Shown piece after piece: positions 23,615 to 32,782 of a stretch of DNA of 64,000 bases. The DNA is taken from assembly GCF_003584685.1 (NCBI RefSeq), contig NZ_AP018549.1, positions 682,001 through 746,000 of the forward strand. Direction: 5' to 3'. Source of the DNA: Lactobacillus paragasseri. GTDB lineage: Bacteria; Bacillota; Bacilli; Lactobacillales; Lactobacillaceae. The first letter of the stretch is position 1. Each line of letters opens with the position of its first letter. A model generated the notes under the pieces. It had not been told where the DNA came from, ran no database searches, and saw only the letters and a list, made by a program, of their open reading frames with translations. A program made the translations under genes and the position numbers.

Positions 23615-23942
23615 CATAAAATTATATTTTGCTTATTTTAATTATAAATTTATTTTTATATTGATATGATATACCTCACTGCAAGTTTCATACAAAAAAA
23701 TTGCAAATAATCTTTAGAAGATAGGCAAATTTAAGGCCACTGATTTAAAGCAAATGTTATTGATTAAAAATATGAATGGGAGGGTAAAGCAAATAATTTA
23801 TATATTTATTGATTGAAAGATAACTGTCAATTTGTTATTTAATATAATAAAAATATTATAAAAACTTGAGCAAAAAAGAAGATTTTTTCTCTTAAGAGGC
23901 CTATAATTGTAATTGATAAGTGATAGAAAGGAACTGTATACT
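23615..23942. other. AT-rich intergenic region, divergent promoters
   Basis: This ~330-bp stretch separates the oppA leader from the FMN-binding gene. It is very AT-rich and shows no supported reading frame, RNA structure or repeat. A TATAAT at about 23900 with a weak -35 could drive the + strand gene. Confidence 0.4.
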
Positions 23943-24308
23943 ATGAAAAAATTAGATACAAATAAATTAACTGAAAAACAAGCAGATCTTTTTAAGAACA
24001 ATTTAGTTTATATTGCTACTGTTGACGAAAACGGCAACCCACAAGTTGGACCTAAGGGCTCAATGACTGTGTTAGACCCAAGTCACATGCAATATCTTGA
24101 AAAGACTAAGGGAGCAGCTTTTGAAAATATTAAGAATGGTTCAAAGGTCGCATTAGTTGCAGCAGACGTTCCTTCTCATACTGCTGTTCAAGTTTTAGCA
24201 ACTCCTCATGTTCATGAAGATGATGAATATGCAAAGAAAGTTGTTTCAGGTACTGATACTCCTAATGCATTTGTAGTAGTACTTGATATTGATGAAATTT
24301 TTGAATAA
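23943..24308 (+). CDS. Pyridoxamine 5'-phosphate oxidase-like FMN-binding split-barrel protein
   Basis: Start ATG 23943 (MKKLDTNKL) with GAAAGGA upstream gives 121 residues; a longer in-frame start at 23913 lacks a ribosome site. The sequence 'LVYIATVDENGNPQVGPKGSMTVLDPSHMQYLEKTKGAAFENIKNGSKVALV' is typical of the small PNPOx-like split barrel. Members bind FMN or related flavins and some act as reductases; the substrate cannot be deduced. Single gene with its own terminator. Confidence 0.8.
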   Translation: MKKLDTNKLTEKQADLFKNNLVYIATVDENGNPQVGPKGSMTVLDPSHMQYLEKTKGAAFENIKNGSKVALVAADVPSHTAVQVLATPHVHEDDEYAKKVVSGTDTPNAFVVVLDIDEIFE

Positions 24309-24357
24309 TTTAAAAGTACAAAAATTTTATTCTACCTGCAATTTGAATAAAGTAAGA

Positions 24358-24394
24358 AAGACTAAGTATTGATAAAATACTTAGTCTTTTTTTT
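24358..24394 (+). terminator. Terminator after the FMN-binding gene
   Basis: AAGACTAAGTAT (24358-24369) pairs perfectly with 24377-24388, followed by eight T residues. Confidence 0.9.
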
Positions 24395-24478
24395 GCTAGA
24401 TAACTTGCTTATTTTTTATATTAATGTAAGATTAAAACTAATTAAATGAATCTAATGAAGTTAAAAGGAGAGATAAAA

Positions 24479-25795
24479 ATGGGTGCTTTATCAGAACAAG
24501 AACTAGCAGCTTTTTCTGCAGATTTTAATAAAAATGGTAAAAATAAAGTAGCGTCTCGTGCTGCTCGTCGAAATGGATTATTTGAAGCATCATTTAATGA
24601 TGAAGTTTCAAAACGGTTAAATCACACTTTTTCTACCGAACTTGATATTGGTGGAGTAACTGACCAAAAGCATTCTGGTCGTTGCTGGGAATTTGCAACT
24701 TTGAATGTTTTGCGTCATCATTTTGGTAAAAAATATCATGTTAAGGACTTTACTTTCTCACAAGCTTATAATTTCTTCTGGGATAAGATTGAAAGAGCTA
24801 ACGCTTTTTATGATAGTATGATTCGTTTAGCTGATAAGCCAGTTGATGATCGTGAAGTTGAAACCTGGTTTGATTTTGCAGGTCAAGATGGTGGTTTGTG
24901 GCAAATGGCAATTAATCTGGTAAAAAAATATGGTGTAGTTCCATCATACGCAATGCCAGAAAATGCAACTTCAAATAATACAACTGCATTAATTGATTCC
25001 TTAGCTCGTAAGGAAAGAAAAGATGCGCTAGTATTACGTAAATTAGTTCAAGAAGGTAAGCTTGAAGAAGCTGAAAAAGCTAAGAAAGAATTCTTAAATG
25101 AAGTTTACCGCATGGCTGCAGTAGCGTTGGGTGAACCACCAAAGAAGTTTGATTTGGAATATCGTGATGACGATAAAAAGTATCATTTAGAAAAAGATTT
25201 AACTCCACGTCAATTTGCAGAAAAATATTTAAAAGATTTTAATTGGGATGATTATGTTGTCTTATTAAACTCACCTAATTATGATTACAACAAGCGCTAC
25301 CACCAAGGTTTATATGATAATGTTGCTGGCGGTCAACCAATTACTGGTTTAAATGTGCCGATTGAAGTTTTGGCACGAGCAGCTGCAACTCAATTGAAAG
25401 ATGGAAGAGCAGTTATTTTTGGAAATGACGTTTTAAAACAAATGGAACGTAAAACTGGTTTCCTTGATACCGATTTATACAAGACTGATGACTTGTTTAG
25501 TGTTGATACTCAAATGAGTAAGGCTGATCGTTTAGCTACTGGTGAAGGATCTGCAACACATGATATGACTTTAGTCGGCGTTGACGAAGACAATGGTGAG
25601 ATTCGTAAGTGGAAGGTTGAAAATTCTTGGGGCGATAAGTATGGTCACAAGGGCTTCTACGAAATGAGTCAAAAGTGGTTTGAAGAGTATGTTTATGACG
25701 TAGTTGTTGATAAGAAGTACTTATCTGAAGACTTAGTTAAACTTTGGGAAGAGCCAGCTGTTGACTTGAAGCCTTGGGCACATATCGGCTTATAA
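24479..25795 (+). CDS. Papain-like peptidase, PepC/PepE/PepG (bleomycin hydrolase) family
   Basis: ATG 24479 behind AAAAGGAG gives 438 residues, the length of the Lactobacillus endopeptidases PepE and PepG rather than the 449 of PepC. The catalytic set is intact: oxyanion Gln63, Cys69 (SGRCW), His361 (ATHDMT) and Asn382 (VENSWG). Around the nucleophile it reads QKHSGRCWEF instead of the family's usual QKQSGRCWLF. The protein is cytosolic (no signal) and cuts peptides imported by Opp systems. Resemblance to PepG is stronger than to PepC, but the subfamily is not certain. Confidence 0.88.
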   Translation: MGALSEQELAAFSADFNKNGKNKVASRAARRNGLFEASFNDEVSKRLNHTFSTELDIGGVTDQKHSGRCWEFATLNVLRHHFGKKYHVKDFTFSQAYNFFWDKIERANAFYDSMIRLADKPVDDREVETWFDFAGQDGGLWQMAINLVKKYGVVPSYAMPENATSNNTTALIDSLARKERKDALVLRKLVQEGKLEEAEKAKKEFLNEVYRMAAVALGEPPKKFDLEYRDDDKKYHLEKDLTPRQFAEKYLKDFNWDDYVVLLNSPNYDYNKRYHQGLYDNVAGGQPITGLNVPIEVLARAAATQLKDGRAVIFGNDVLKQMERKTGFLDTDLYKTDDLFSVDTQMSKADRLATGEGSATHDMTLVGVDEDNGEIRKWKVENSWGDKYGHKGFYEMSQKWFEEYVYDVVVDKKYLSEDLVKLWEEPAVDLKPWAHIGL

Positions 25796-25802
25796 AAATG
25801 AG

Positions 25803-25827
25803 AAGAGATCGAAAGATCTCTTTTTTT
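25803..25827 (+). terminator. Terminator after the peptidase gene
   Basis: AAGAGATC pairs with GATCTCTT around a GAAA tetraloop, followed by T residues. Confidence 0.9.
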
Positions 25828-25870
25828 AATGTCAATTTTTAAACTAAAAAATGTCAATCTGTGACTTGTT

Positions 25871-25899
25871 TTGAAAATGAATGCACCATAAAATATCAT
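25871..25899 (+). promoter_or_regulatory. Promoter of the ROK kinase-AraC operon
   Basis: TTGAAA (25871-25876), 17 bp, TATCAT (25894-25899). Confidence 0.7.
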
Positions 25900-25900
25900 T

Positions 25901-25915
25901 TGTAAGCGCTAAACA
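25901..25915 (+). promoter_or_regulatory. cre-like CcpA operator
   Basis: TGTAAGCGCTAAACA is the cre consensus with one extra A. It sits just after the -10 box, where CcpA binding would repress the operon in glucose. Confidence 0.6.
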
Positions 25916-25933
25916 TTAGAAGAGGGGATAATA

Positions 25934-26839
25934 ATGAAAAAGAATTATTTAAGCATTGATATCGGAGGAACAAACGTAAAATATGCTGAACTTAATAATG
26001 CGGGGAATATTATCGAACAAGGTAAGATTAAGACATCACATGATAAAGAACAATTTTTAAAAAATATTGATCAAATTGTAGAGAAATATGTAAAAAAGAA
26101 AATTAAAGGGATAGCTTTTTGTGCTCCAGGAAAAATTGCGCATACTAAAATTCACTTTGGCGGAGCTTTACCTTTTCTTGATGGCATCGATTTTGCAGTA
26201 AGGTATAAAAAATATGATATTCCAGTTACGGTGATTAATGATGGTAAAGCCAGCGTTTTAGCTGAGAATTGGCTTGGCAGTCTAAAAGATATGCAAAATT
26301 GTGCTGCTATCACTTTAGGTACGGGCGTTGGTGGAGGAATAATTGTTAATGGGAAGCTGTTAAATGGGGCGCATTTTCAAGCAGGTGAATTAAGTTTTTT
26401 GCAGCTTAATATGAAAGAGCCTGGATTTGATGGCTTTGCTGGTGGTTATGCTTCTGCTGTTCAAATGATCAGAAATGTTAACGAAGCCATCGAAAATGAT
26501 GATGAGACTGATGGTTTAGCTGCTTTTGAAGCAATTAATAATGGAAATGAGAAGGCAAAGAAAATTTTTGATGAGTATTGCAAGCGAATTGCTGCTATTA
26601 TTATCGATATTCAAGCTGTAGTGGACTTAGATGCAATTGCAATTGGTGGCGGAATTTCTGCACAGCCAATTGTGGTTCAAGGAATTAATCAAGCTTATGA
26701 TAAAGTTTTAGCTGATAATGAATTGATTAGAAAAACTTTCACTCGCCCAAAGATAGTTGAAGCTAAGTTTAAGAATGGGGCGAACCTCTATGGTGCTCTA
26801 TACAATCTCTTTATTCATGTAAATGGTGAAAAACTATAA
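25934..26839 (+). CDS. ROK-family sugar kinase
   Basis: A 301-residue protein with the ROK/actin-like ATPase layout. It has an N-terminal phosphate loop DIGGTNVKY, a central 'VINDGKASVLAENWLG' and 'TLGTGVGGGIIVNGKLLNGAHFQAGEL', and a C-terminal adenosine motif 'IAIGGGISAQ'. The usual ROK zinc cluster (CxCGxxGCxE) is absent, as in some Firmicutes members such as β-glucoside kinase BglK. It probably phosphorylates a hexose or glycoside. It starts an operon with an AraC regulator under a cre site; the sugar is unknown. Confidence 0.85.
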   Translation: MKKNYLSIDIGGTNVKYAELNNAGNIIEQGKIKTSHDKEQFLKNIDQIVEKYVKKKIKGIAFCAPGKIAHTKIHFGGALPFLDGIDFAVRYKKYDIPVTVINDGKASVLAENWLGSLKDMQNCAAITLGTGVGGGIIVNGKLLNGAHFQAGELSFLQLNMKEPGFDGFAGGYASAVQMIRNVNEAIENDDETDGLAAFEAINNGNEKAKKIFDEYCKRIAAIIIDIQAVVDLDAIAIGGGISAQPIVVQGINQAYDKVLADNELIRKTFTRPKIVEAKFKNGANLYGALYNLFIHVNGEKL

Positions 26840-27717
26840 TGACATATGGCAAAAAAATAAAGCAGCATGAAATAGTAATTCCTACTGATCCGCTGCCTGT
26901 ATGGTATTTTATTTTTCATGATCATAATTCTGAAAAATACATTGCTCCGCATTGGCATCGGGGAATTGAATTAAGTTATGTTGAAAATGGTAGAATAGAT
27001 GATTTTTTGATTAATAAAAAGCACTATTCTTCTAAGTCAGGCACTATTTTGGTAGTAAATACGCAAGAGATTCACAGTATTCATGACTTTAAAAACACTA
27101 ATTCACTTGCATTATCAATAATTTTTCCATATGACTATATTACTAACCTATATCCTGATATTGCCCATCAAGTCATTAAAATTAATGATCCTGCTACTTT
27201 TACCGATAAACAAAAACTTGCCTATCTTCACTTGCAGGGGTTACTAAGTCAATTTATTAAAGTATATTTTCTCAAAATTCCAACTAAATACTTAGAGCAG
27301 CAACGTTTAATTGATGAAATTTTATGTCTATTATTAGCTAATTTTACTGAAGATAAGAAGGATCAAGAACAAATTAGTGAGCGTAAGATATATACTATTA
27401 ATCGTTTGCAATACATTACGCAATATGTAAATAATCATTATCAAGAAGAGTTGAATTTAGCTTTACTTGCTGAAAAGTGTAATATTTCAAAAGAATATTT
27501 AGCACGCTTTTTTAAGAAAGAAATGGAACTTACGGTTGAAACATATATCAATAATGTCAGAGCTGAACATGCTTATGGCGAATTAAAGAATTCCAAAAAG
27601 AATTTGACTCAAATTGCCATTAGCTGTGGCTTTTCTAGTATTAGGACGATGAATAGAGCTTTTAAAAAACTATATGGCAAAAGTGCATCTGAAATGAAGA
27701 AGAAATTAATAAAATAG
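26839..27717 (+). CDS. AraC-family regulator with N-terminal cupin
   Basis: A 292-residue protein whose ATG overlaps the ROK stop (TAATG). Residues ~20-130 form a cupin-like sensor with the segment APHWHRGIELSYVENG. Residues ~190-290 carry two HTH motifs of the AraC/XylS type (LNLALLAEKCNISKEYLARFFKKE; LTQIAISCGFSSIRTMNRAFKKLYGKSASEM). It is probably a sugar-responsive activator of its own operon or the neighbouring esterase-MFS pair. Confidence 0.9.
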   Translation: MTYGKKIKQHEIVIPTDPLPVWYFIFHDHNSEKYIAPHWHRGIELSYVENGRIDDFLINKKHYSSKSGTILVVNTQEIHSIHDFKNTNSLALSIIFPYDYITNLYPDIAHQVIKINDPATFTDKQKLAYLHLQGLLSQFIKVYFLKIPTKYLEQQRLIDEILCLLLANFTEDKKDQEQISERKIYTINRLQYITQYVNNHYQEELNLALLAEKCNISKEYLARFFKKEMELTVETYINNVRAEHAYGELKNSKKNLTQIAISCGFSSIRTMNRAFKKLYGKSASEMKKKLIK

Positions 27718-27759
27718 GTCAATTTGCGCCAATAACTGGTTAAGATTGACCTATTTTTT
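27711..27759 (+). terminator. Terminator after the AraC gene
   Basis: AAAATAGGTCAAT (27711-27723) pairs perfectly with 27745-27757. The 5' arm contains the araC-like stop codon. Confidence 0.85.
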
Positions 27760-27778
27760 AGATTCATTTTTAGTTATT

Positions 27779-27794
27779 ATGAAAGCGAATTCGA
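27779..27794 (+). promoter_or_regulatory. cre-like site before the esterase gene
   Basis: ATGAAAGCGAATTCGA matches the 16-bp cre consensus in 15 positions. It lies 15 bp before the esterase start. Confidence 0.55.
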
Positions 27795-27808
27795 TGAGAG
27801 AGGGAAAT

Positions 27809-28711
27809 ATGATGAAAGATCAAGAGATTCTAAATGCAGTTAAAGAAATGCGTATTAGCTGGAAAGAGAATGATGATAAGAGAGATAGCGGTTTGCCACA
27901 CGATATTCCTGAAGTAACACGTATAGATGATCTTCAATATGGTAAAGATCCCAAATGGAATTTATTAGACTTATATTTACCTAAGAACGTTAAAGGTAAG
28001 ATTCCAGTGATTATTAATATTCACGGTGGCGGCTGGGTTTATGGAACAAAAGAAACCTATCAATTTTATGGCTTAGGGATGGCGAAGAGAGGATTTGCAT
28101 TTGTTAATCCAAACTATAAATTAGGTCCAGAAGTAAAATTTCCTAAGGAACTTGACCAAGTAAATGAATATATTCATTGGGTAGCAGATCACGCTGATGA
28201 ATATAATCTTGATAAAAATAATGTCTTCTTAATTGGAGATTCAGCTGGTGGTCAAATGGCTGAACAATATACAGCTATTTTGACTAATCCTGAATACCGT
28301 GAAAAATTTGGCTATACACTGACAGATTTGAAATTTAGAGCAGTTGCTTTAAACTCACCAGCTACTTTTATTAAAGATCCAGGCATGATTGGAGACGGTA
28401 CTTTAGCATATTTTGATCCAGAAGTAATGAAGAGCGCGAAGAATCAAGATTTAATTGATGTTGAAAAGTATATTACTGAAGACTTTCTGCCAACCTTTAT
28501 TTCGACTGCTAATGAAGATTTCATTCATGATTGCGCTGTTAGATTAGATGGATTTTTAAGAGCTAAGGGAATTGAAGTTATTCAAAAGTCTTGGGGCGAT
28601 GAAAAGCACCCTGAGCCACACGTCTTCTTAATTAATCAAAAAGATGAGTTAGCAAAAGAAGCTAATGACGAAGAAGCTGAATTCTTCAGAAAGCACCTTG
28701 TCAAAGATTAA
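27809..28711 (+). CDS. Alpha/beta hydrolase (esterase/lipase, HGGGW type)
   Basis: The start at ATG 27809 (or 27812) follows GAGAGGG and gives 300 residues. Residues 72-76 are the oxyanion HGGGW motif. Ser145 lies in GDSAGG, and a C-terminal HPEPH near residue 270 supplies the likely His. This is the hormone-sensitive lipase/BD-FAE-like carboxylesterase fold, with a cytosolic location (no signal). It probably deacetylates sugar esters or small esters. Its place after a cre site, next to a kinase/AraC pair and an MFS carrier suggests a carbohydrate role. Confidence 0.85.
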   Translation: MMKDQEILNAVKEMRISWKENDDKRDSGLPHDIPEVTRIDDLQYGKDPKWNLLDLYLPKNVKGKIPVIINIHGGGWVYGTKETYQFYGLGMAKRGFAFVNPNYKLGPEVKFPKELDQVNEYIHWVADHADEYNLDKNNVFLIGDSAGGQMAEQYTAILTNPEYREKFGYTLTDLKFRAVALNSPATFIKDPGMIGDGTLAYFDPEVMKSAKNQDLIDVEKYITEDFLPTFISTANEDFIHDCAVRLDGFLRAKGIEVIQKSWGDEKHPEPHVFLINQKDELAKEANDEEAEFFRKHLVKD

Positions 28712-28737
28712 CAGAAATGAAGTGGGAGGAAAATAAA

Positions 28738-29922
28738 ATGAAAGAAAAGAATCCGCAAGATCATGTGATCTTTAAGATATCATTATTATCGATTTCAATC
28801 TTTTTAATGATGGCACCAGCCATTGCGCCTGCTTTACCGCTAATGTATCATGCTTTTCCAGGCATAGATAAAGCTGGGGTTGAAATGTTATCGACGATCC
28901 CTAATATCGGAATTGTAATTGGTTTATTAATTAGCCCATTTTTAATTAAGTTAATGGGAGAAAAGCCGACTATTATTACAGGGTTGGTAATAACCTTATT
29001 AGCTGGTACTTTTCCAATGTATGCCACTGCTTATACACCTATTTTAATTTCTAGATTTTTGATCGGTGCTGGAATTGGTTTATTTAACTCACTTGCGGTT
29101 AGTTTGATTCCACAGTTTTATAGTAGTAATGAAGAAAAATTAGCTACAATGGTAGGTTATCAAAATGTAATGGGTAGTTTGGGTGCAGCTCTTGCATCAT
29201 TTCTGATTAGTTGGCTTTTAACTATTTCATGGCATGCAGCATTTGCAATTTATTTCTTAGTAATTCCAGTTTTGATCTTGTTTATCTTATTTGTTCCGCT
29301 TCCTTCTTCAAGACAAAAGAAGACTGACAAGGCAAGAAAGACAAAAGAAAAACAAACTATTAATGGTAAAGTGATTTTAATCGCCATTTTAATGTTCTTT
29401 ATTTTTCTATTTTATATGCCAATGAGCTTTAAGATTCCAGCTTTAGTTGTTCAAGAAAAGCTAGGAACAGTTAGTGAAGTTTCAGCTTTAACTGGGGTTT
29501 TGAATTTAGTAGGCATTCCAATAGGTGCATCATTTGGGTTCTTCTTTAAGAAACTACACGATAAGATCTTTCCGTTAGGATTTGGTTTAGTAGCAATCGG
29601 TTTCTTTATAATTGCTTTTGCAAGTAATTTCGTTATGTTAAGTCTTGGTTGTTTGATTTTAGGAATTGGCTTTGGCTTGGGCGTTCCATATATGTACAAT
29701 TGGCTTGACTGGTCAGCTCCAGCAAATTCAGTTAACTTAGCAACAACCATTGTTTTGGTACTAGTTAATGTAGGATGTGCAATTTCACCAATGATTATTA
29801 ATGCAGTTACGTCAAGTGCTAAAATGGGATTATTGATTTCGGCTATTTTCTTTGCTTGCTTTTCAATATATGCGATTATTCACTATCTCAGAGTTCACAA
29901 AAAGCAAAGTGCAACTGCTTAA
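28738..29922 (+). CDS. MFS transporter (CynX/NimT-like)
   Basis: ATG 28738 with GGGAGG upstream gives 394 residues; an earlier ATG at 28717 lacks a ribosome site. Twelve membrane helices are readable, with a basic Lys/Arg/Thr-rich loop at ~195-210 between the halves. The start 'IFLMMAPAIAPALPLMYHAFPG' and 'ISRFLIGAGIGLFNSLAVSLIPQFY' are typical of the CynX/NimT/Bcr-like group. It follows the esterase by 26 bp and is probably cotranscribed. Substrate unknown. Confidence 0.85.
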   Translation: MKEKNPQDHVIFKISLLSISIFLMMAPAIAPALPLMYHAFPGIDKAGVEMLSTIPNIGIVIGLLISPFLIKLMGEKPTIITGLVITLLAGTFPMYATAYTPILISRFLIGAGIGLFNSLAVSLIPQFYSSNEEKLATMVGYQNVMGSLGAALASFLISWLLTISWHAAFAIYFLVIPVLILFILFVPLPSSRQKKTDKARKTKEKQTINGKVILIAILMFFIFLFYMPMSFKIPALVVQEKLGTVSEVSALTGVLNLVGIPIGASFGFFFKKLHDKIFPLGFGLVAIGFFIIAFASNFVMLSLGCLILGIGFGLGVPYMYNWLDWSAPANSVNLATTIVLVLVNVGCAISPMIINAVTSSAKMGLLISAIFFACFSIYAIIHYLRVHKKQSATA

Positions 29923-29942
29923 AACTAAATAATTTACTAATT

Positions 29943-29973
29943 AAGCGTTAGAATATTATCTAGCGCTTTTTTT
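29943..29973 (+). terminator. Terminator after the MFS gene
   Basis: AAGCGTTAGA (29943-29952) pairs with 29959-29968 (one G-T pair), followed by seven T residues. Confidence 0.85.
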
Positions 29974-30024
29974 GTGTATTAAGTTATAATTAAGCCACAG
30001 CTCACTTTTTCTTACGGGGGACCT

Positions 30025-31821
30025 ATGAAAAAACTTTTTCACCTAATAATTGGGATGATAATGCTTGTAACTTTGACTATCATCTTCACAAAACCAGCTT
30101 TAGCTGATGTAGATTATAATATTACTAACGTTGATGTTACTGCCCATGTAAATGCAAATGGATCATTGTTGATGGAGAGAAGAATCACTTATAAGTTTGA
30201 CGATGATGCCCATGGCGTTTTTTATCAACAAAATCTTACTGATAATCAAGAATTAAAAAATCAGCAGGTTAGAGTAATATCTGGTAAAAATTCACAGCCA
30301 GTCGTACAAAGTGATAGTCACGCCAATAATACTTACGAATTGAGTCACAGCGATCATGGTTATCGCTTTAAGGTATGGCATAACGTAACTGATGGTGATA
30401 AATTCACGATAATTTATACTTATGAAATTACGAATGCCATTATTAACTGGAAAGATACGGCCGAGCTTAATTTTAAAATTATTGGTGATGGCTGGGATAC
30501 AGACCTTGATAACGTTCGAGTAGGGATCTTTTTCCCAAGTTCAGTTAAGGATCTTAAGGCTTGGGCTCATGGAGATTTGTCGGGCCAGATTACAGTTAAT
30601 CCTGAAAAAGGCAGTATTATTATGACAGCTGCAAATGTAAGCGGAAATGAGGGAATAGAGGTTCATAGCCTTTTTCCTACGGCAGTGACAAGTCAAAATA
30701 AAAATATTAGAGACCAAAATCATAAAAAATATGTCTTAAATCAGGAAGCAAAATTTGCTCATGAAGCTAACGAACGTCGTCAAAGAAGCAGAATGCTTGG
30801 CTTAGGTGCTTTGGTACTATCAGGATTATTTTCTTTATCCATAATAATTAGAAGTTTTACTTTGAAGAAATCTGGAGTTAAACCTAAAAAAGAAAAGCAA
30901 TTACCTAGAAATTATGATGTCCCTACAGTTTCACCAGTAATGGCTGAAATTTTGGATCTGGACGATAAGCCAAGTTCTAGATCATTAACTGCTTATTTAA
31001 TGGAATTAGCTGTAAAAAAGAGGATAGAAATTGAACCTATTAAGGTAAGAAGAAAAACATACTATAAAATTTCTTTAATTGATAAAGATTTAATGGGTGA
31101 AGTTCCTTTGATGAGATACTTATTTAATAAGGTTGGCGATGGGAAAAGTTTTTCAACTTATGAACTTAAAAAACAACGATCTTCTAAGCTAAGTAAACTC
31201 TTTGCTAATTGGCAAAAAAAGGAAAAACAAGCAGCAATTAATGCTGGCTTTTTTGATAAAAAGGTTGAACATAAGAAGGAAACTAATTTAGTCTTAATGA
31301 TCATCTTATTAGTATTAAGTGGTGCTGGAATAATTGCTGCTTTCTTTTCTAGTGAGGGAACGGCAGGTCTATTTATAGTGGCCACAATTATGCTAGGATT
31401 AGCAATTCTAGCAACTATTTATAGTAATAAAAAGTTATCGCCATATACTGCTAAGGGAGCAGAATCAACTAATCAAGTACGTGGTTTTAAGAAAATGCTA
31501 GATGAGATTGGTAATTTTAAAATGCGCGAAGTCGGAGAATTGCCTCTGTGGGAAGAAATTATGCCATATGCGGTTGCTTTGGGTGTATCTAAAAAGGTGT
31601 TGAAACAACTTAAAATAGAATTTGCAGATGAAATTGATGACACAAATATTTTGTTCTGGGGTCCATTTTATAGCTTAGGACGGGATGGATTTGCAAATAA
31701 TTTTAATTCAAGCTTTAATTTAGGCGCAAACTTAAACTCATCAGCTTCTGGTGGATCGGGTGGATTTTCCGGTGGTTCATCAGGTGGCTTTGGTGGCGGT
31801 AGCGGAGGAGGTGCCTTTTAA
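30025..31821 (+). CDS. DUF2207 membrane protein
   Basis: A 598-residue protein with a cleavable signal peptide (~1-27, ending in KPALA). The ~220-residue extracellular β-rich domain is typical of DUF2207 (VDVTAHVNANGSLLMERRITYKFDD). A membrane helix at ~256-275, a cytoplasmic region (~280-420), a helix pair at ~424-466 and a second cytoplasmic segment follow. It ends in a glycine/serine-rich tail (GGSGGFSGGSSGG). The family is widespread in lactobacilli and its function is unknown. Start ATG 30025 follows GGGGGAC. It precedes a GNAT gene by five bases. Confidence 0.88.
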   Translation: MKKLFHLIIGMIMLVTLTIIFTKPALADVDYNITNVDVTAHVNANGSLLMERRITYKFDDDAHGVFYQQNLTDNQELKNQQVRVISGKNSQPVVQSDSHANNTYELSHSDHGYRFKVWHNVTDGDKFTIIYTYEITNAIINWKDTAELNFKIIGDGWDTDLDNVRVGIFFPSSVKDLKAWAHGDLSGQITVNPEKGSIIMTAANVSGNEGIEVHSLFPTAVTSQNKNIRDQNHKKYVLNQEAKFAHEANERRQRSRMLGLGALVLSGLFSLSIIIRSFTLKKSGVKPKKEKQLPRNYDVPTVSPVMAEILDLDDKPSSRSLTAYLMELAVKKRIEIEPIKVRRKTYYKISLIDKDLMGEVPLMRYLFNKVGDGKSFSTYELKKQRSSKLSKLFANWQKKEKQAAINAGFFDKKVEHKKETNLVLMIILLVLSGAGIIAAFFSSEGTAGLFIVATIMLGLAILATIYSNKKLSPYTAKGAESTNQVRGFKKMLDEIGNFKMREVGELPLWEEIMPYAVALGVSKKVLKQLKIEFADEIDDTNILFWGPFYSLGRDGFANNFNSSFNLGANLNSSASGGSGGFSGGSSGGFGGGSGGGAF

Positions 31822-31826
31822 ATATT

Positions 31827-32279
31827 ATGAATAAAATCAAAATTAGAGAATTTCAGAAAAAAGACTTTAATGATTTATGTGTAATACATGATCAAGCAAG
31901 AAAACAAGAACTAAAAGCGGCTAATTTAGAAGCGGCCTTTAAACCGCTGAAAATTGCCGCAATTGAAGAAGATTTATTTTCATATAATATTTATGTAGCA
32001 ACAATAGATGAAAAGATTGTCGCTTTTGTTGCATTTAGCGATGATGAACTCGCCTGGCTTTACGTAGATCCTAGTTTTCAAAAGCAAGGAATTGGCAGTA
32101 AGCTGATTGAGTTTTCATTAACTAAGATGAAACGACCAACCTATTTAGAAGTATTAACTGGTAATCCTGCTAAAAGTTTGTATTTACATAAAGGTTTTAA
32201 ATTTCTGAAGCACGAATCAGGAAAAATGCCAGGAAATGAGACATTTCACGTTGAAGTTGACTTATTGATTTATAAGTAG
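31827..32279 (+). CDS. GNAT-family N-acetyltransferase
   Basis: A 150-residue protein with the GNAT fold. The acetyl-CoA loop 'VDPSFQKQGIGSKLIEFSL' carries QxxGIGxxL, and the end 'AKSLYLHKGFKFLKHE' is the typical C-terminal strand and helix (YxxxGF). The acceptor is unknown. Five bases separate it from the DUF2207 gene, so the two are probably cotranscribed. Confidence 0.9.
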   Translation: MNKIKIREFQKKDFNDLCVIHDQARKQELKAANLEAAFKPLKIAAIEEDLFSYNIYVATIDEKIVAFVAFSDDELAWLYVDPSFQKQGIGSKLIEFSLTKMKRPTYLEVLTGNPAKSLYLHKGFKFLKHESGKMPGNETFHVEVDLLIYK

Positions 32280-32320
32280 GAAATTGATAGTTTTAGCTAA
32301 TAAAAAAAGTTGGGGAAAAT

Positions 32321-32782
32321 TTGCGAAAAAGACAAGAATACATTTGGTGTTTAATTGAGCTATCAGACGGTAATAAGGAGTGGTATTGCTTAAGTAAGGT
32401 GCTAAGACGGGCACTTTTTATTGAAAAGAAAAACAATCAATTTTGGAAACAAACCATGATTGGCAATTATATTACTGTTGCAAGAAGTAAGTACATTAAA
32501 GGGCGAGCACGGTTAACAGTTGGTCGAATTGAAAAAATCAGGATTCGTAAAAGCAGTGCTGCTGATTGGCACTGGAGCCGTAATCAATTCATTACAGCAG
32601 AACATCTGCTCAACCTTAAGGATTCATATAATTATTTAAGGCATGATTATTGTTGGTATAATCGTTTAGCGATCAAAATGGCCTTAATTTATTGGCATAA
32701 CAAGTTGCTACAAATTAAATTGAATTCTAAAAGATATGCAGTTAAAAAGAAACGGTTAAAATTAGAAAGAACATTAAAATGA
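32321..32782 (+). CDS. Unknown basic protein
   Basis: A 153-residue protein starting at TTG 32321 after GGGGAAAA; no family is recognised. It is rich in Lys/Arg and aromatic residues, with no signal or membrane helix. Clusters of Trp and Tyr (SAADWHWSRNQF, YNYLRHDYCWYNR) and a Lys-rich end suggest an RNA- or DNA-binding protein, but that is only a guess. It overlaps the kinase gene by ATGA. Confidence 0.55.
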   Translation: MRKRQEYIWCLIELSDGNKEWYCLSKVLRRALFIEKKNNQFWKQTMIGNYITVARSKYIKGRARLTVGRIEKIRIRKSSAADWHWSRNQFITAEHLLNLKDSYNYLRHDYCWYNRLAIKMALIYWHNKLLQIKLNSKRYAVKKKRLKLERTLK

